Shown here one piece after another: positions 24,082 through 36,549 of a stretch of DNA of 64,000 nt. The stretch is from Bryopsis sp. KO-2023. Taxonomy: Eukaryota; Chlorophyta; Ulvophyceae; Bryopsidales; Bryopsidaceae. The DNA lies in assembly GCA_030272585.1 (NCBI GenBank), contig BSYQ01000001.1, positions 10,865,001 through 10,929,000 of the forward strand, read 5' to 3'. Numbering within the stretch: the first letter of the stretch is position 1; every line of letters starts with the position of its first letter. Position numbers and translations under genes: made by a program. The notes below the pieces were generated by a model. The model had not been told where the DNA came from. It worked only from the letters and a program-made list of their open reading frames with translations, and ran no database searches.

Positions 24082-26915
24082 AACCAGCCAACAGAACGCA
24101 GTGGGATGCCACTTGAATATCTCATATATCTTCGGGGGATCAAGTCCTGTAGATTATGTTCACGCTTCTTGGAAGAAGCTCCTGGTGCTTTTTGGTTTTT
24201 TCAAGGACACATGGTGGGATTGAAATGTATTGCTTCTTTATGGATCCAGCTGTGGAGTTTGGGCTGACCATTGCAGGGTGTGATGGAGATTCATGTTTCC
24301 TGCAGTTCTTCTTTGAGTACTGTTTTTTTGTTCTCTTTCAATTTTTTTTCACGAGTGTTTGTACTGGGGCTGAACAATTGTGAGAATCATAAAGATTCTT
24401 TGCACATGATTTTTTGGTCCGTGATACGACTTGTGTGTGAACACTTGTAAGCCCCAGTGCCCCTGGTTTTCGTGTAATTCTTGGAGGCGATAGTTTTGTC
24501 TGCCAGCCCAGGTCGGAACCAGTGAAGAGAGTATTTCCCCAATGCATCCATAAAAGCATACATCAAGGGATTCGAAGGAAGAAACACCTTCCTCTCTGGC
24601 ATCGCCCACAGTTTCTGTTTTCCACTGAGTACCCGTGGGACTTACACAATTGTCCGAGATGAGCTTACAAGTTTCCAGAACATCAAAAAACACCAGCCAG
24701 CTGGGGCAGCTGGGGGGCCATTGGACATGTGGCATTACTCCATATATTTGCATCTGCACATTATCCTCTTATGCCTCCCCTAACGCCACCACCACTTTGG
24801 TCGCTGGCTGGAAATAAGAGTTTGGATTATTTGAATGTGAATATTGATGAAGATTGCACAATCACCATGTGATGTGTGAAACAAAGTCCATATTCAAAAA
24901 AATACAAACTTTAGTTCCACCAAATTCCTCTCCTACTCAGTGTCATGTTCTTCAAGCTTTTTAAGTAGAGTTTTGGGGATATCAATTAGTGATTGAGAGG
25001 CAGCTGGTCATTTTTTTGGCCGGTTCACAACTTTTTTTTTCCCTCTCGATATGTGCAGTCACCACTGCAATTCCATCTTTAAATAAACCCACGGACATCG
25101 TTCATTGTCGAGCGTTTCAAATCAAATCCCAATCTAATCTAACAATTCAACAACCCCCGGCTACACTACAACACTAAAAATCCCTGCACATTCAAAAGCA
25201 TATTAATCCCCCACATTCTCCAAAAGAAATCAAATGCTACGAAGCCCCAAAGAGAGATAACGGAACGCCCTTCGCCAGGCTTGATTTCCTTACCTCGTGT
25301 GTTTCCACTCCATTCCCCTCCCACATTGATGATGTTTTCGACGACTTTTAACCCCCAAATCCCTTCCCACTCCCCCCCCCCCCCCCCTTCCCCAATTTGC
25401 AAATATGATGAAAGAAGTGTTTCAGTGAAAACGAGCCCTCGTACCTGGTTGGCAAGGGTTTCAGTGTGGATGGTGAATGTCACTGGAGAGAGTTCCTCCA
25501 AATCAAGCTTTTTCCACTTTCAATCCATCGGGTCGGGCACATCGGAGACACATTGTTCCAAGTTTTTCTGTTTTTTTCTTACAAAGCCATATTCTTGTCT
25601 TTTTTTTTCTAGTTTTTTGTTTTTTTTTAGTTTGTCTTACCAAATATCAAAATTACAGCGAGTGCAAAAAAAGAAAAGCAAAATTGCAACATCGCTCCAT
25701 TCTACCCGATATTATTCCCAACGAAAGTCCCCCACAGGAAAACCATGATCACCACAACGATTTTTTTGTTTTTCGTTCCTCCAACCAACTGTACACTAAA
25801 AAGAACCACCCAAGGTGATATGTCCAGCCTTGCAAAAATGAAAGACTTCCCCCCCCCCTTAGTGCCTGTAAGAAAAAAATTCTGATGGTACCTGAAACAT
25901 AACGTTTTCTTTTTTTTTATATGTATATAAGCGCCAGAAACAACCCTTATTTTTGTTTAGCTTTTTTGTTTTGTTTTCTCCCCTTGTTTTTTATATTTTG
26001 AAGCACCCATTCCTTTCAACAATAATTTGCAAATTGAAAACCAAGAAGAAGAATATCCCCCCAAAGAACACCCAGGAATAAAAAATCCTAGAAATCCCTA
26101 AAAAATGATTTGGTGTGGTTTCCCTCCTCCCCCAAATCCCAACAAACCAAGCCCCAGCGAATCATGCCAGAAACCCAGTCCCTGGGTGCAGCGAAAAAGA
26201 AAAAGTGGTCACAGAAAATAGAGATGCCCTCTTGGGAATGGAGTGGAAAAAAAACAACGACCACCCCCATTAGACCACTGTTCAGAAAAGAAACCCACCC
26301 TATGAAGCGTCGAGGTTTTTTTTTGTACAACTGGACCTTGCTTCCAGTCGGGGGCCCTGCCCATTCTCCCTCCCTCCAATCAGATGTGCACACATGCTCC
26401 AAAACCAAACAAAACCAAAGGGAAACCGCTGAAACTATAAACAGAGAGGTTTCCTTGATTGACAAGGCGACCCCCCCCCCTGTTCATCTAACCCCAACCC
26501 TCAAAAACGTTTTGAAAAAGAGAGGAATTTCCATCCTTATCCCCACAGCGCAAAAATTTCCCCCTGCGTTGGTCATGCTTCGGGTCCAACCCTGACAGGA
26601 GAGGTTTCATCGCAGAGCCACCCCAATAATCCTAAAATTTTCGGACATGTCATTGTCTTTTTTATGTTTCAATTTTTTTTTTGTTTTTCCCTTTCTTTTT
26701 TTCATTTTCCATGTCCTCAACTGCCTAAAAATTGCGCAAGCAAAAGTCTACACAGGGTTTTGCTAAAATTCTTGCTTTTTTCTATCTACTGATCGGACAC
26801 CAAAACCCTGGCTTACAGCATCATCACCTAGATTTCTAAACCATTCAAATATCTGGTTATACAACTCTTGGCTCTTCCAACCCTATTACACGGACGCATG
26901 CATGAGGAAAGCTTT
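24082..26915. other. intergenic, 2.8 kb; uncertain minus-strand coding-like patches
   Basis: The region is T- and C-rich and includes a C run near 25370-25388. On the minus strand, a patch ending at a good donor (about 25444-25500, peptide including LEELSPVTFTIHTETLANQ) and open frames at 24387-24759 look coding-like. I could not assemble them into a gene or recognise a family, so they are not called as CDS. Confidence 0.35.
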
Positions 26916-28411
26916 TTACGAATGGCCGAACCAGCCCCTGTGAATTTGCGTCAACAGAGCATTGGCCCAAACCTTCCTCATTTCGTCCTTATCGACTTGC
27001 ACACCGCATTTCCCAATTTTGGCGGCCAACCGGAGATTCGCCACTTCCGACAGAACTTTCTTTTGCATGTCCATCGTTTTCACCATTTTTCGAGTGTGCG
27101 ATTTGGGCCCCCCCTTCATCTCAGCAAGTTTGATCGACAACAGCGACACCTTTCCCTTTGGCTTCCACCTCCCCCTCCCTTCTTCGTGTTGATTCCCACC
27201 GACTTTGAAATCAAGACAGGATGCCGCACCAGGTTCCCTGCCACTCCCAGCCCAGCGGGCTCTGAGAACCTCACAGCTCCGCCAAGGAGGCAAGAATTGC
27301 CTCCGGGCAGTGAAAGCTCTAGCCATTTCGTCACAGAGCAGAGGTATCAAGTGGTTCAGGTTATCCACGGTGCCGACAAACTCCTCTGGGACCAACTCCA
27401 GCACCTCCTCGTACCGTACGGGTGGATTCTGTGCAACACGTACACCTCCGTCTTTACTTCCAGAGCCACTACGTTGGAGAATCGAACCGAAGTCTCACCT
27501 CTACTCTGGAAATTTTAAATTTCTCAACCTGAAGAGAGTCCCTCCAAAAAAATTGCAAGAGATTAGGCACCACCTGCCTGGCAAGAATCACCTGAATGAC
27601 AAATTGCTCCCGGAAATTGAGCTCCACAATGAACTCCTCAGTTTCAAAGTCTCCAGTGATCTTTGGGACGATCGACAGGTATTTGTGGTCCGAGGGGAAG
27701 CCTCGACCTCCCACCAGGCCAGAATCATTGCCAGGTTTGGAGAGGATACTGTACGATAGCACGTCGACGTCATAACCCAATTCTCGCAGAGCACTCGCCA
27801 ACGCGTCTTCTCTCCGCGAAAAGAATTCCACGGGGGAGCGGACGTTTGCGCTGGCCAGTTTAGCACGCTCGATATCTTCCATCAACTGTGCCACATGGAC
27901 CAACTCCGAATCACCGACGAGGCGATAAACGAACTATACTACCTCTAAGGACAAGAAAACCACCACAAGCTTGCCACGTGGGCGAAAACGACCGAAGGAA
28001 GAAAACAGAGCGTGGCGTTGAGAAGTGCTGAGAAGAGTTCTGGTCGATAGCGAGTCTTATAATGTACGACAGTTAAAAAACGCACAAAAAAAATAACTCA
28101 CCTTCACGCCGACCGGGTCGCTCGCTCGAGACAACTCGTTCAGAGCACTGCGAACGCGCTGCCCGATCCTCAACGGGATCGGAGCAGCCTGAGCTTTCTT
28201 CTTTTCATCTAACTGCACCGAGTGTGCTGCCAGTTACTCCACCCCTCTCAACAAAACACCAAAAAAAAACGGTCCTACTTTTACACCTTGCCCCGCCACC
28301 CACCTCGATATCAAACAACAAGGAGTCGACGTTTTCTTTGGGCTGGAGCGTCACCAACGTCGAGTATTCCAACCCAAACTGAGTTCGGTTCGAGAAGCCA
28401 ACCCTTCGCAT
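26916..28411 (-). CDS. DUF506 (PDDEXK-like, PF04720) family protein, 4 exons, 357 aa
   Basis: Exons: 28411-28304, 28212-28102, 27933-27592, 27428-26916; the phases close in frame. The core matches the plant DUF506 pattern: RREDALASALRELGYDVDV, then a KYLSIVP...EEFIVELNFREQFVIQ block (equivalent to the family's IVDVDFR..FEI strand), a VPEEFVGTVDNLNHL segment, and the diagnostic FLPPWRSCEVLRARW. The family is predicted to have a restriction-endonuclease-like fold, but its biochemical role is not established. Unusual here are about 100 extra Lys-rich residues after the FLPPWR motif, and an N-terminal region (GLEYSTLVTLQPKENVDSLLFD) that I do not recognise. The family is mainly reported from green plants and algae, which informs the guess about the organism. 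Confidence 0.75.
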
Positions 28412-30009
28412 CGAAAAAAAACGCGCAATTCCAAAAAGCCGACACACTGCCAAAGAAGCTATTAGCGAATAGGATCACAACGAAGCCGACCAACTCAACA
28501 GTCCTTCCACAAAATATCTATTCTTTTTAGCTATGCATAGAGAGAAAAGAAACGCGGTGGTGCAAAAGCAGAAGCGCGGACGTTTCCTCTCTATCTTGTT
28601 AGTCTTTGTTTTTGTGAAGTATGGCATTTTTCTCCCTCTTTGGGGGGTTACAAATTTCTCCGCATGATGTGGGGCCAGTGTTCCACATCTCAGGAGTGCC
28701 CTTTCGGGAGAAAGGCCAGCGCCGAGAAAGACAGCGCTGGTGTTTTGTTAGTCACAGGCAGCCTAACTTACCTCAGGACTCAAAATTCTTTTGTTTGTGA
28801 TGGATTCTCCCTGCTCGTTTGACTAGTTCCCCATGTCTGTCCTATAAAAGAATGATGTGCCGCTTCCGCGCTCCCTCTCACCTCATTCAAAGGCCCTCAC
28901 TGATTTAGTCGAGAATCTCGCACGCCCTTGTGAGACTGTCGTAGAGGGAGGGTGTCCCAAGAGGGATTCACAGTTCTATCTCTTTAGATATCCCAGACAC
29001 GGTGCAAGGATACAGCCTGGATGCATTTTGTTGCCCGAAGGTTTTAGAAGTCTTGAGAAGAGGAAAACAAAAAAAGGTGGCAATTATGTCCCAAACATCG
29101 TTTTGTAGGCATTGTTAAGAGAACCATGTTGAGTGGAAGCAAGATGGGACAAACCCAACAGGTAAACACAGGAGAGGATTCCTTGACTATGTACTGTTCT
29201 GTCAGACAAACAGTGTCAGTTCTTGAGCTCAGGAGAAAAGAGGGTTGCTGGGAGATATTGTGTGATGCATACTTGTTTGTGAGTTCGATTTGTGTGAAGA
29301 TACCAGGCAAATGGTGTGCAATTGATTCAGGGATGCTTGAAGGAATGATGTCTGATTAATACAGTGGCTGGCCAACATTGTCATTCTTTGGCTCTGGATT
29401 CAACATTGTTGTTGCTGTTGCCAGTGTACACAACTGAGACAGGTTTCACTCCATCAATTAAATCCCTGACTCAGATGTTTCTTTTTTATTCCAGAGCATT
29501 AATTCTTTGTTGTTTATTTTTAACTGATCAAGCTTGCACTGAAGTTCTTTTTGCAAGGGATTAAGCAACTCCATCCTACTTCAAGCAGCCTCCACGCCCA
29601 CTTTCCTGCAATTTATTGAAAAATTGGGTCGAGCAGAAAGATTTATGTCCATACACCCGGCGTATGCATATTATTGTCAAACCCTTACATCAAGCCCACA
29701 AGCATTTATTTGGCACCAGTTAAAAAGTGTCAATTGCCAAGCACACAGGGTCACAACACTTAAATGTCTCTCCAAACCGAAGCAATAAATCCCCAAAACC
29801 CTCCTTGCCCTTGCAAAGTATATTTTTATCCCACTCTTATGTTGCAACCCCCCTGATCATGGATTCCCAATCACCAAATTTGCGAAGGAAAAAAAAAACG
29901 AACTATCTACGGCACTTGCTGACTGAAAGGCAGCGAGGATAGCTAGGAAACCACCCAGCTTCTGAGAATCCAGCCAATAATTCAAACATCGATGGTTATT
30001 GCCTGGTGC
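28412..30009. other. intergenic, 1.6 kb
   Basis: This lies upstream of the DUF506 gene and downstream of the L-domain gene. Open frames are short, and I saw no domain, RNA gene or clear repeat. Confidence 0.5.
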
Positions 30010-32540
30010 TCAAGACTCTGTTGCCTTGCTGGTGATATCTTCCACATCATCCTCGTCCATGCTGGCACTGTTGTTCACGATTCGAACCCCTCCCCTGATT
30101 TCCTTCAGTTTCTTTGGCCACCAACCAAGGGTTTTCAGCCGTGGATTGTTTTCGATAACCACATTTCCACCAAGATTTGTGCCAACATTGGCAATGGACA
30201 AATCACCAAGAGTCGTGATTCGTGGGTTTCGAAGAATGATAACGTCTTCCCCAACCTCCTTGATTTTTTTCATGCCCTGTGAGTGGATGGATGAGCACAA
30301 ATAGAACAGCAAAAAGAGCTCAGTTTATAAACTCATCCCTGTGCACCAACAAAAGCATATTATTCTACAACACAGGACTTACCTTCATTGATGGCAGACT
30401 TTGGTTGTCAGAAATCGAAATCAAGCCGCCAACCTTTGTGCACGATTCTACAAAACAACACAAACGAAACATGAGTATCCCCATTAATTGGATGTAGTGA
30501 CATATGCCTGTCCCCCCACAAAAGTAATTTCTTAAAAAGGGTTGCCCATTGTGAAGCTTGGATGACGTACTGAGGCCTCTGAGATCCTTGATTGCTTCAT
30601 TCTGGGCGACAATGAGGTTCAGCCCAATTTCCTCGACGTTTTCGAGGCCATCGAGACTCTCCAAGGCAGGATTATCCATGATAACAACCCCAGCAGTCAC
30701 AGCTGTCAGACCCTCAAACCCAGTCAGATCCTTCAACACCTTGTTCCCTGTGATGTCGATCCCAATACCTGGCACATGCAAAAATTGAGTTTTAAGAAAA
30801 AGCAACCTTTCACAAAAAGCAGCTTTTCACCCCCGTGTGGATGAATTTCTCTTTTCAATGGACAACAGGTTCGATGGCAAAAATGCGTACTATAAAATGT
30901 AACATTTTATTGTAAGGCATCATCTGAAATGAATAAGGAGAAAAAACCTCGGAAAAAAATTAAGCGACACCTTTCCATGGAAAAAAGAAAACACACACTC
31001 ACCAATTTCGATAATATTTTTGAGATGCTCAAGGGTCGTCAGTGCATTATTTCCTTCAATGATGATGTTTCCAAACACCTTCTGGAGATTCTTGAGGGGA
31101 GCAAAATCCTTCAGCTGACCATTACCTTTTACGAAAAGGTCAAACCCAATTTGTTCGAGTCTCTGCACATTCCATCAAAACCAGATCCAGTCATGCAATC
31201 ATGATGCCAACACAAAAACACAACATGCACAAACACATTCACCCTGATATCTTATTTCCTGCAACTGAGACTCAAAACATGTGCTGGCATTTCTTTTTGG
31301 ACAAACGGTTCAAAATTTTCCCCAGAAGTGCGTCTCTTGCCACATACCTCCATCCCGGCCAAACTTTTGAGACCCCTATTGTTGTCAAGATACAAGGTCT
31401 GTCCAATTCTGCCAATCTGGTTGAGTCCAGACATATCCTTGATATTCCTGGTGTTCCACATCACCAAATCTCGACCGATGGAGGTTAGTCTTCCCAACCC
31501 TTCAAGGCTCTCCAAATCTTCCATGTCCAAAATATTCAATGCACCAGTAATCACCTGCCAAGCAGAAAACCAATACTGCTGTCAGCATGAACACCAGACA
31601 AATCATTTTTTTAAAAGGGAACATTCGACTGTCAGTCGTGATGGGAAAAATTTGGGAAAAGGAGATATCATGCTCCTGAATAGGACCCTTCCACTGTTGT
31701 AATTCACATTCTTTGAAAAAACTGTATTTTCAACATAGGCAGTCCCAGAACGTGTTTCTGAAAACCGAAGCAGATGAATATAGATTTGCTGCCTGTGCTT
31801 ATTAACTGTTTGAACAATGTTCAGGCAAATAATCCAAATACGGGGAGCATTCCTATTGCCAAGGAGTTTTTTCGTTCAGGGAAATTACCCTCAATCCCTT
31901 GAAGCCATCGAGGTCCTTCAGCCCAGATCCACTCTTGGAAGATGCCCCCTTGAACATGAGGTGGCCATTGATTTGGTTGATGTTTGAGAATTCAGACATG
32001 TCCCCCAAGCGGCCATCATCATAGACAATAAGATTCCCAGGAAGGCCTCGGACCTTGGACATGCAACTGAACTTCTTTGCAGGAATGAACTCTGCCTGAT
32101 CCTCATCGAATCTAGCAATCGGCCATCCCTGTAGGGTTTCGAGGTCTGGCTTTGTTCGTCCATACACCACGACTGTCGGGGCAACACCACCTAGCAGAAT
32201 TCCCAGAATTACACTTGTTAGAATTATCTTCCCCCACCTGTTCCAGATTCCTGGTTGATTCCTGAGGGAACAGTGTGGTGCAGAATGACTGACTAACTTA
32301 CACTGTCCAGGCCTGAGAAGGAATTGGTTGAGCTGTCTCTCATGTCTGACCTTTTCTACTCGAGCTCCGATGTCTGCGAATCAAAATACACACAACAGTT
32401 TAAACCGCCCTTGCCCAGCAGATCCAACACTCTGACAACTCGAATCCATTCAACTAGCTCGTACCATTAGCGAAAGACTCTGCGTTGGCCAGCACCAGCC
32501 CAAACAGCGCGATGATCGCCAACGCGCCCAGAGATCGCAT
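30010..32540 (-). CDS. secreted receptor-L-domain (Ecm33/EGFR L-like) protein, 8 exons, 442 aa
   Basis: Exons: 32540-32465, 32373-32302, 32172-31889, 31554-31348, 31162-31003, 30768-30571, 30447-30383, 30276-30010, all in phase. The N-terminus is a clean signal peptide (MRSLGALAIIALFGLVLANA). The rest is a run of short beta-helix-like repeats with conserved glycines and asparagines (IGRDLVMWNTRNIKDMSGL, FGNIIIEGNNALTTLEHL, GVVIMDNPALESLDGLENV, GNVVIENNPRLKTLG), the pattern of receptor L domains found in EGFR/insulin receptors and fungal Ecm33/Sps2. There is no transmembrane helix and no hydrophobic GPI signal at the C-terminus (ITSKATES), so a soluble extracellular or vacuolar protein is expected. 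Its ligand and role are unknown. Confidence 0.82.
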
Positions 32541-33788
32541 TCTACAGCCCGCCAGTTAAATTTTGATCACCTGCAGTAACAAATCACAGCCAGACTCAAA
32601 CCCACAGCAAGCAATACGAACGTTGGTCCCTCAACATAGGCTCCAATCGTGGCGCGCGTTGAGGCAAGGTATCAAATCTCGAACAACAGAGAAGAAGGGC
32701 TGCGCCGCCACTGGCGTCGTGCTACTCACAATTGAATTCCTTGAAGATTAGCACGGAGAGAAGCAGCCTTTGTCTGCGAAGGGCCGATAAAAATCCAGCA
32801 AGGTCTCAAGTTCCTACGTTTGCAAGGCAGGCCGAAAGCAATCCAACCTAAAACCCCTTTGAACAACGCACTGAAAGGACAAGAAGTCGAAAATCTGTCC
32901 CATCAGCAATGTTGTTCTCTGGGAAAGTCCAACACAGCTGATGCACGAATAACAACTCTCTCCACAGAACTGCGGCTCGTTGGCTGCACTCCTTGGTTTT
33001 GTTGCTTAGACAGCCAGGGGAGGAAAAGGCGGCACGCGGTACGGGCAACTTCAGAGTGAATAAGATAAAAAAGAACTGCAGAAATGCATGAATCAGCGGG
33101 ATTGCGAATATGTGTGCTTGTGAGTTTGAAAGAAAAAAAGGGTCCAGACCAATCCACCAATTTTCTCCGGAAGTCTGTATGGGAAACAAACAATGAAGAG
33201 AGAAAGCGAAAAGGGTGGCACGGAATTTCTTGTGTTTGGTATGTTCAAATGTCTGGTCAGGGCTGAGAGGAGGACTAGATCAGGATTCACAATGCGATGC
33301 GCAGTGAAATTGTTTTTGTGCGATTGTGTGTTTGGGGGTCGCAACAGCGTCTTATGTTCGCAAAATTTCGATAGAAGTTTTCCTCTTTCAATGGAAGAAG
33401 CCAAACAAACAAAGGATTCAGTCTTTTTTTTGTTTGGTGACATCAACCGAATGCCTAATGATTAACGATTGCACACTGTCTGATTCCTGACTCTCAACCG
33501 AAATACACCACTTCCCCAGGCGAAAGTCAAACGAACAGGATTCGGAAGGCCGACACATTTCTCTATTAATCCTGCCAAATCGCCCATCAACCAGCACGTG
33601 CATGAGTCACAACTGTGGCAATAGAAGGGTTTGGTCAGGACCGGAATCGTTGTCGTCGCTCAGTGCAACATTGAGTGTTGTGCTGTTGTCGGTGTTGGGC
33701 CAGCTTCTTCCTTAGTACTGAAGCTACTTCCCGTTACTGCCACGGAAAGCGTGTGACAGGCAGCGCTCTCTTATCAGTCGGTTGAGAT
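32541..33788. other. divergent intergenic region between L-domain and DHHC genes
   Basis: The 1.25 kb separates two head-to-head genes and should hold both promoters. No clear TATA box or repeated element was seen, and no coding exon is supported. Confidence 0.5.
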
Positions 33789-35976
33789 ATGAAGTTCGGA
33801 TGGCTGAATGTCTTCCAGCTGTGCAAGTTCCTCAAAGCTTTGGGGCATGTCATGGTTTTAGTGGTTCTGGCCCTATTGGGCCTCTCCTACTATTCCGTCG
33901 TTTTCCTCACGCTCATCCCGGCCTTCAATAATACTGACGCCTTATGGCTGAAGGGCGTGGTCATTGCTCTGATGGTGGTTTTCTCACTGGTGGTGAGTTG
34001 TGCAGTAACCAGACAAAGCAGAATTGTCTGGCAGTTGCCCTAAAAAACGATTGGGAAGGGTTAAGTGCCTTTGTCTGGCACCTCCAGTGCTGTTCACACT
34101 TTTGGTGGAGTTGTTGAGCCATGCTGAAACTGATGTTTCATGGTTTCAACTCCAGAATATAATTAAACCATCGAGGGCAATCTCCGTAAAAGCAGCTCCA
34201 GGAGATTGTCCGTGTAAAAAGAAAGTTCAGAAGTGGAAAACATGCCTGGAAGATTGGACATACGTAGTTCTTGAGTTTTGCAAATGTGAATTCTCTCTTC
34301 ATGATCGATTTAAAAAAAAATCTGACTTATTGAAAAAAATGCATTAATTTTGCATGTTTTTTGTTTGCATGAAGTTGAAAAAGCAGCCCTTTGAAATCAC
34401 AGCTTTGTTTGATGAATTGCCAGAATGGAAGAATTCTGAGAAATTTGGGACTTCATGGAGAGTTCAGAATCGAGCATCATATTCAATATTGTCGACATCT
34501 CTCACCAGAAGCAGCGATTCATGAAAGAATTTAACAGAATTTAACCTGGATGTTGGTGCTTTCAGATTTTTATGATAGTGTGGTCCTACTTTGCGGCGGT
34601 TGTACAAGATCCAGGCAGTGTGCCAGAGGGCTGGCATCCGTTTGGAGATGATGAGGTAATTTTTCTATGCCGTTTGGCAATATTTAAAAATATTTTTTCT
34701 GGAGATGATGAGGTAATTTTTCTACGCTGTTGGGAAATTCTTAAAAATCTTTTTTCTACACGATTCCATTGAAAAAGCTCTTAAAAAAACACTCAGAATG
34801 CCACAAAAATAATGCCTATTGGTGATTCGATGGTTCAAAATCACTGCCCATCTTTTGAAAAGTTCTTTCTTTGCATCGTCTTCTTTTTGTCCAGTTTCTG
34901 AAACGTTTCGTGGATTGTTGGTCAATAAGGAGGGTATTTTTTTCTTTAAATTGACAGACTGCGCAGCGGGAGTTGCAGCAATGGCTGATGTATGGGGACA
35001 CCCTCTACGATCGAGCCGATCCTAGACGGCCTAGATACTGCAGAAAATGCTCGGGGTGGAAACCAGAGCGCACCCACCATTGCTCAGTTTCAGGGAAATG
35101 CATTCTGAAAATGGATCACTATTGCATCTGGGTGGTCAACTGTGTGGGCCTCCTTAATTACAAATTCTTCTTTTTGTTCTTGGCATACACATGGCTGGGG
35201 AGTGTCATGGCCTTAGCCATTCTGACATCCTCCATGGTGGAATTTATGAAGCGATCAAAGGAGACAGGGTAGGGCAATGGTCCATACGAAGCAGCAAATG
35301 CATGTCTGCCAATCCGTCCAGAAATGCATTTACCTTGTTTTCTTGATCCCAGTGTGATGTGTATGTGTGTTTTTGTGTCCTGCAGCAGCACTATCGTATT
35401 TTTCACATTTGTCATTGATGCTGCCTTTGTGCTGAGCTTGCTTGGGTTCCTAGCTATGCATATAAAGCTCCTCACTGTCAACTGCACAAGCATTGAAATG
35501 TATGAGAAGCAAAGGGTAAATCCGTGGCCTTATGATCTGGGTGCAAAGAGAAATCTGGAGGAGGTGAGTAGGCTTCCGAAATCACAACATTTTTTTTTTC
35601 TTTGTTTGTTTTTGTTTTCTGGAGATATTTTTGTTGTATTTTCGGGGATTTTTTCTGGTAATGTGTTGAGGTTGAATAGGAAGAGCAAGGTCTCTATCTC
35701 TGGGCAGGATTCTAGTTTTATGACAATTGTTGCTTTTCACAGAAACCCTGACGGTGTGCCCACGTACAATTATACTAGTATTTGATCTGGGCGTTTTGTA
35801 GTTGGAAAGTGGTGAAAGAAAATGCTCAATGTTTCATTTTGCTCCTCCAGGTGTTGGGATCCAATCGATGGATGTGGTTCATCCCTCTGCATGTGAAGGA
35901 AGAAGAGCAAAGGTTGCTGGATGCAGTGTTGTCAAGACTGATGGATGTAGAAGCACGGGAGGCTGAGCAAGTTTAA
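33789..35976 (+). CDS. DHHC-family palmitoyltransferase homologue with atypical DHYC motif, 5 exons, 302 aa
   Basis: Predicted S-acyltransferase of the endomembranes. Exons: 33789-33992, 34566-34655, 34958-35268, 35386-35563, 35851-35976, in frame. Two N-terminal membrane helices (VMVLVVLALLGLSYYSVVFLTLI and the one split across exons 1-2) are followed by DPGSVP, the cysteine-rich domain, two further helices, and a TTxE-like motif (CTSIEMYE). The zinc/catalytic region reads C126-x2-C129, H139-C140, Ser143 in place of the usual Cys, C146, then D151-H-Y-C154. DHYC occurs in working yeast enzymes such as Akr1. Loss of the Cys at 143 removes a normal zinc ligand, so activity is uncertain. NPWxYDLGxxRN, common to PFA3/ZDHHC15-type proteins, is present as NPWPYDLGAKRN. 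Confidence 0.9.
34644..34757 (+). repeat. 57-base tandem duplication that copies a 5' splice site
   Basis: Units 34644-34700 and 34701-34757 both begin with GGAGATGATGAGGTAATTTT, the last 12 coding bases of DHHC exon 2 plus its GTAATT donor. The second donor is thus an exact copy of the first. The 57 bases between them are in frame and free of stops. Confidence 0.88.
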
Positions 35977-36549
35977 GAGAGTCATCCCAAACCAGCACGC
36001 TATTGACCTGGACTTTACTCATATTCCCCTCCAGAGAAAGGCGGTATTCTTGTTAGGGATGCAAACAGGTTGGGTGGAAAGGAGGTGTTTTGAGCGGACG
36101 CGAAACTTTCATTCACAGGAGGGAGAATGCTGAGTCCTGCAGTAGCTGGTGCACAATTTTCACTGTGTCAAGAAGCATAATCTGGTGGTTTCACCCTCGG
36201 GATCAGTTTTGGATATAATTTTCTGGACAATGGGATTAGCAGCTGATGGGACTTGGTCAGAGTTGCCATTCCGTGTTTGGGTGCAGGCTGCAGGCTGCAG
36301 CTGAAGTATTTGGGTGGGGGCTCCAGGAGTCTGTCTTGGTGCGAGTGATGGGATTGAGGGGAGGGACAGTCGAGCAAGGTGTATATTTCTTTCTTAATTT
36401 CTCTAGTCAAAAGGGTATGGTTGGATGGAACTGCATTTCATTTTCGTTTTGGCAATGTGGTTTATTGTTCAAGGTTTTTTTATTTTGGCTAAAATACAGA
36501 GGTTTTTCTTGAGCTGCCCTATTTCTGTAACATGCATTCATTAATTTCC
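35977..36549. other. tail-to-tail intergenic region
   Basis: The 573 bases between the stop codons of the DHHC and MYG1 genes hold only 3' UTR-like sequence. No further feature was seen. Confidence 0.5.
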
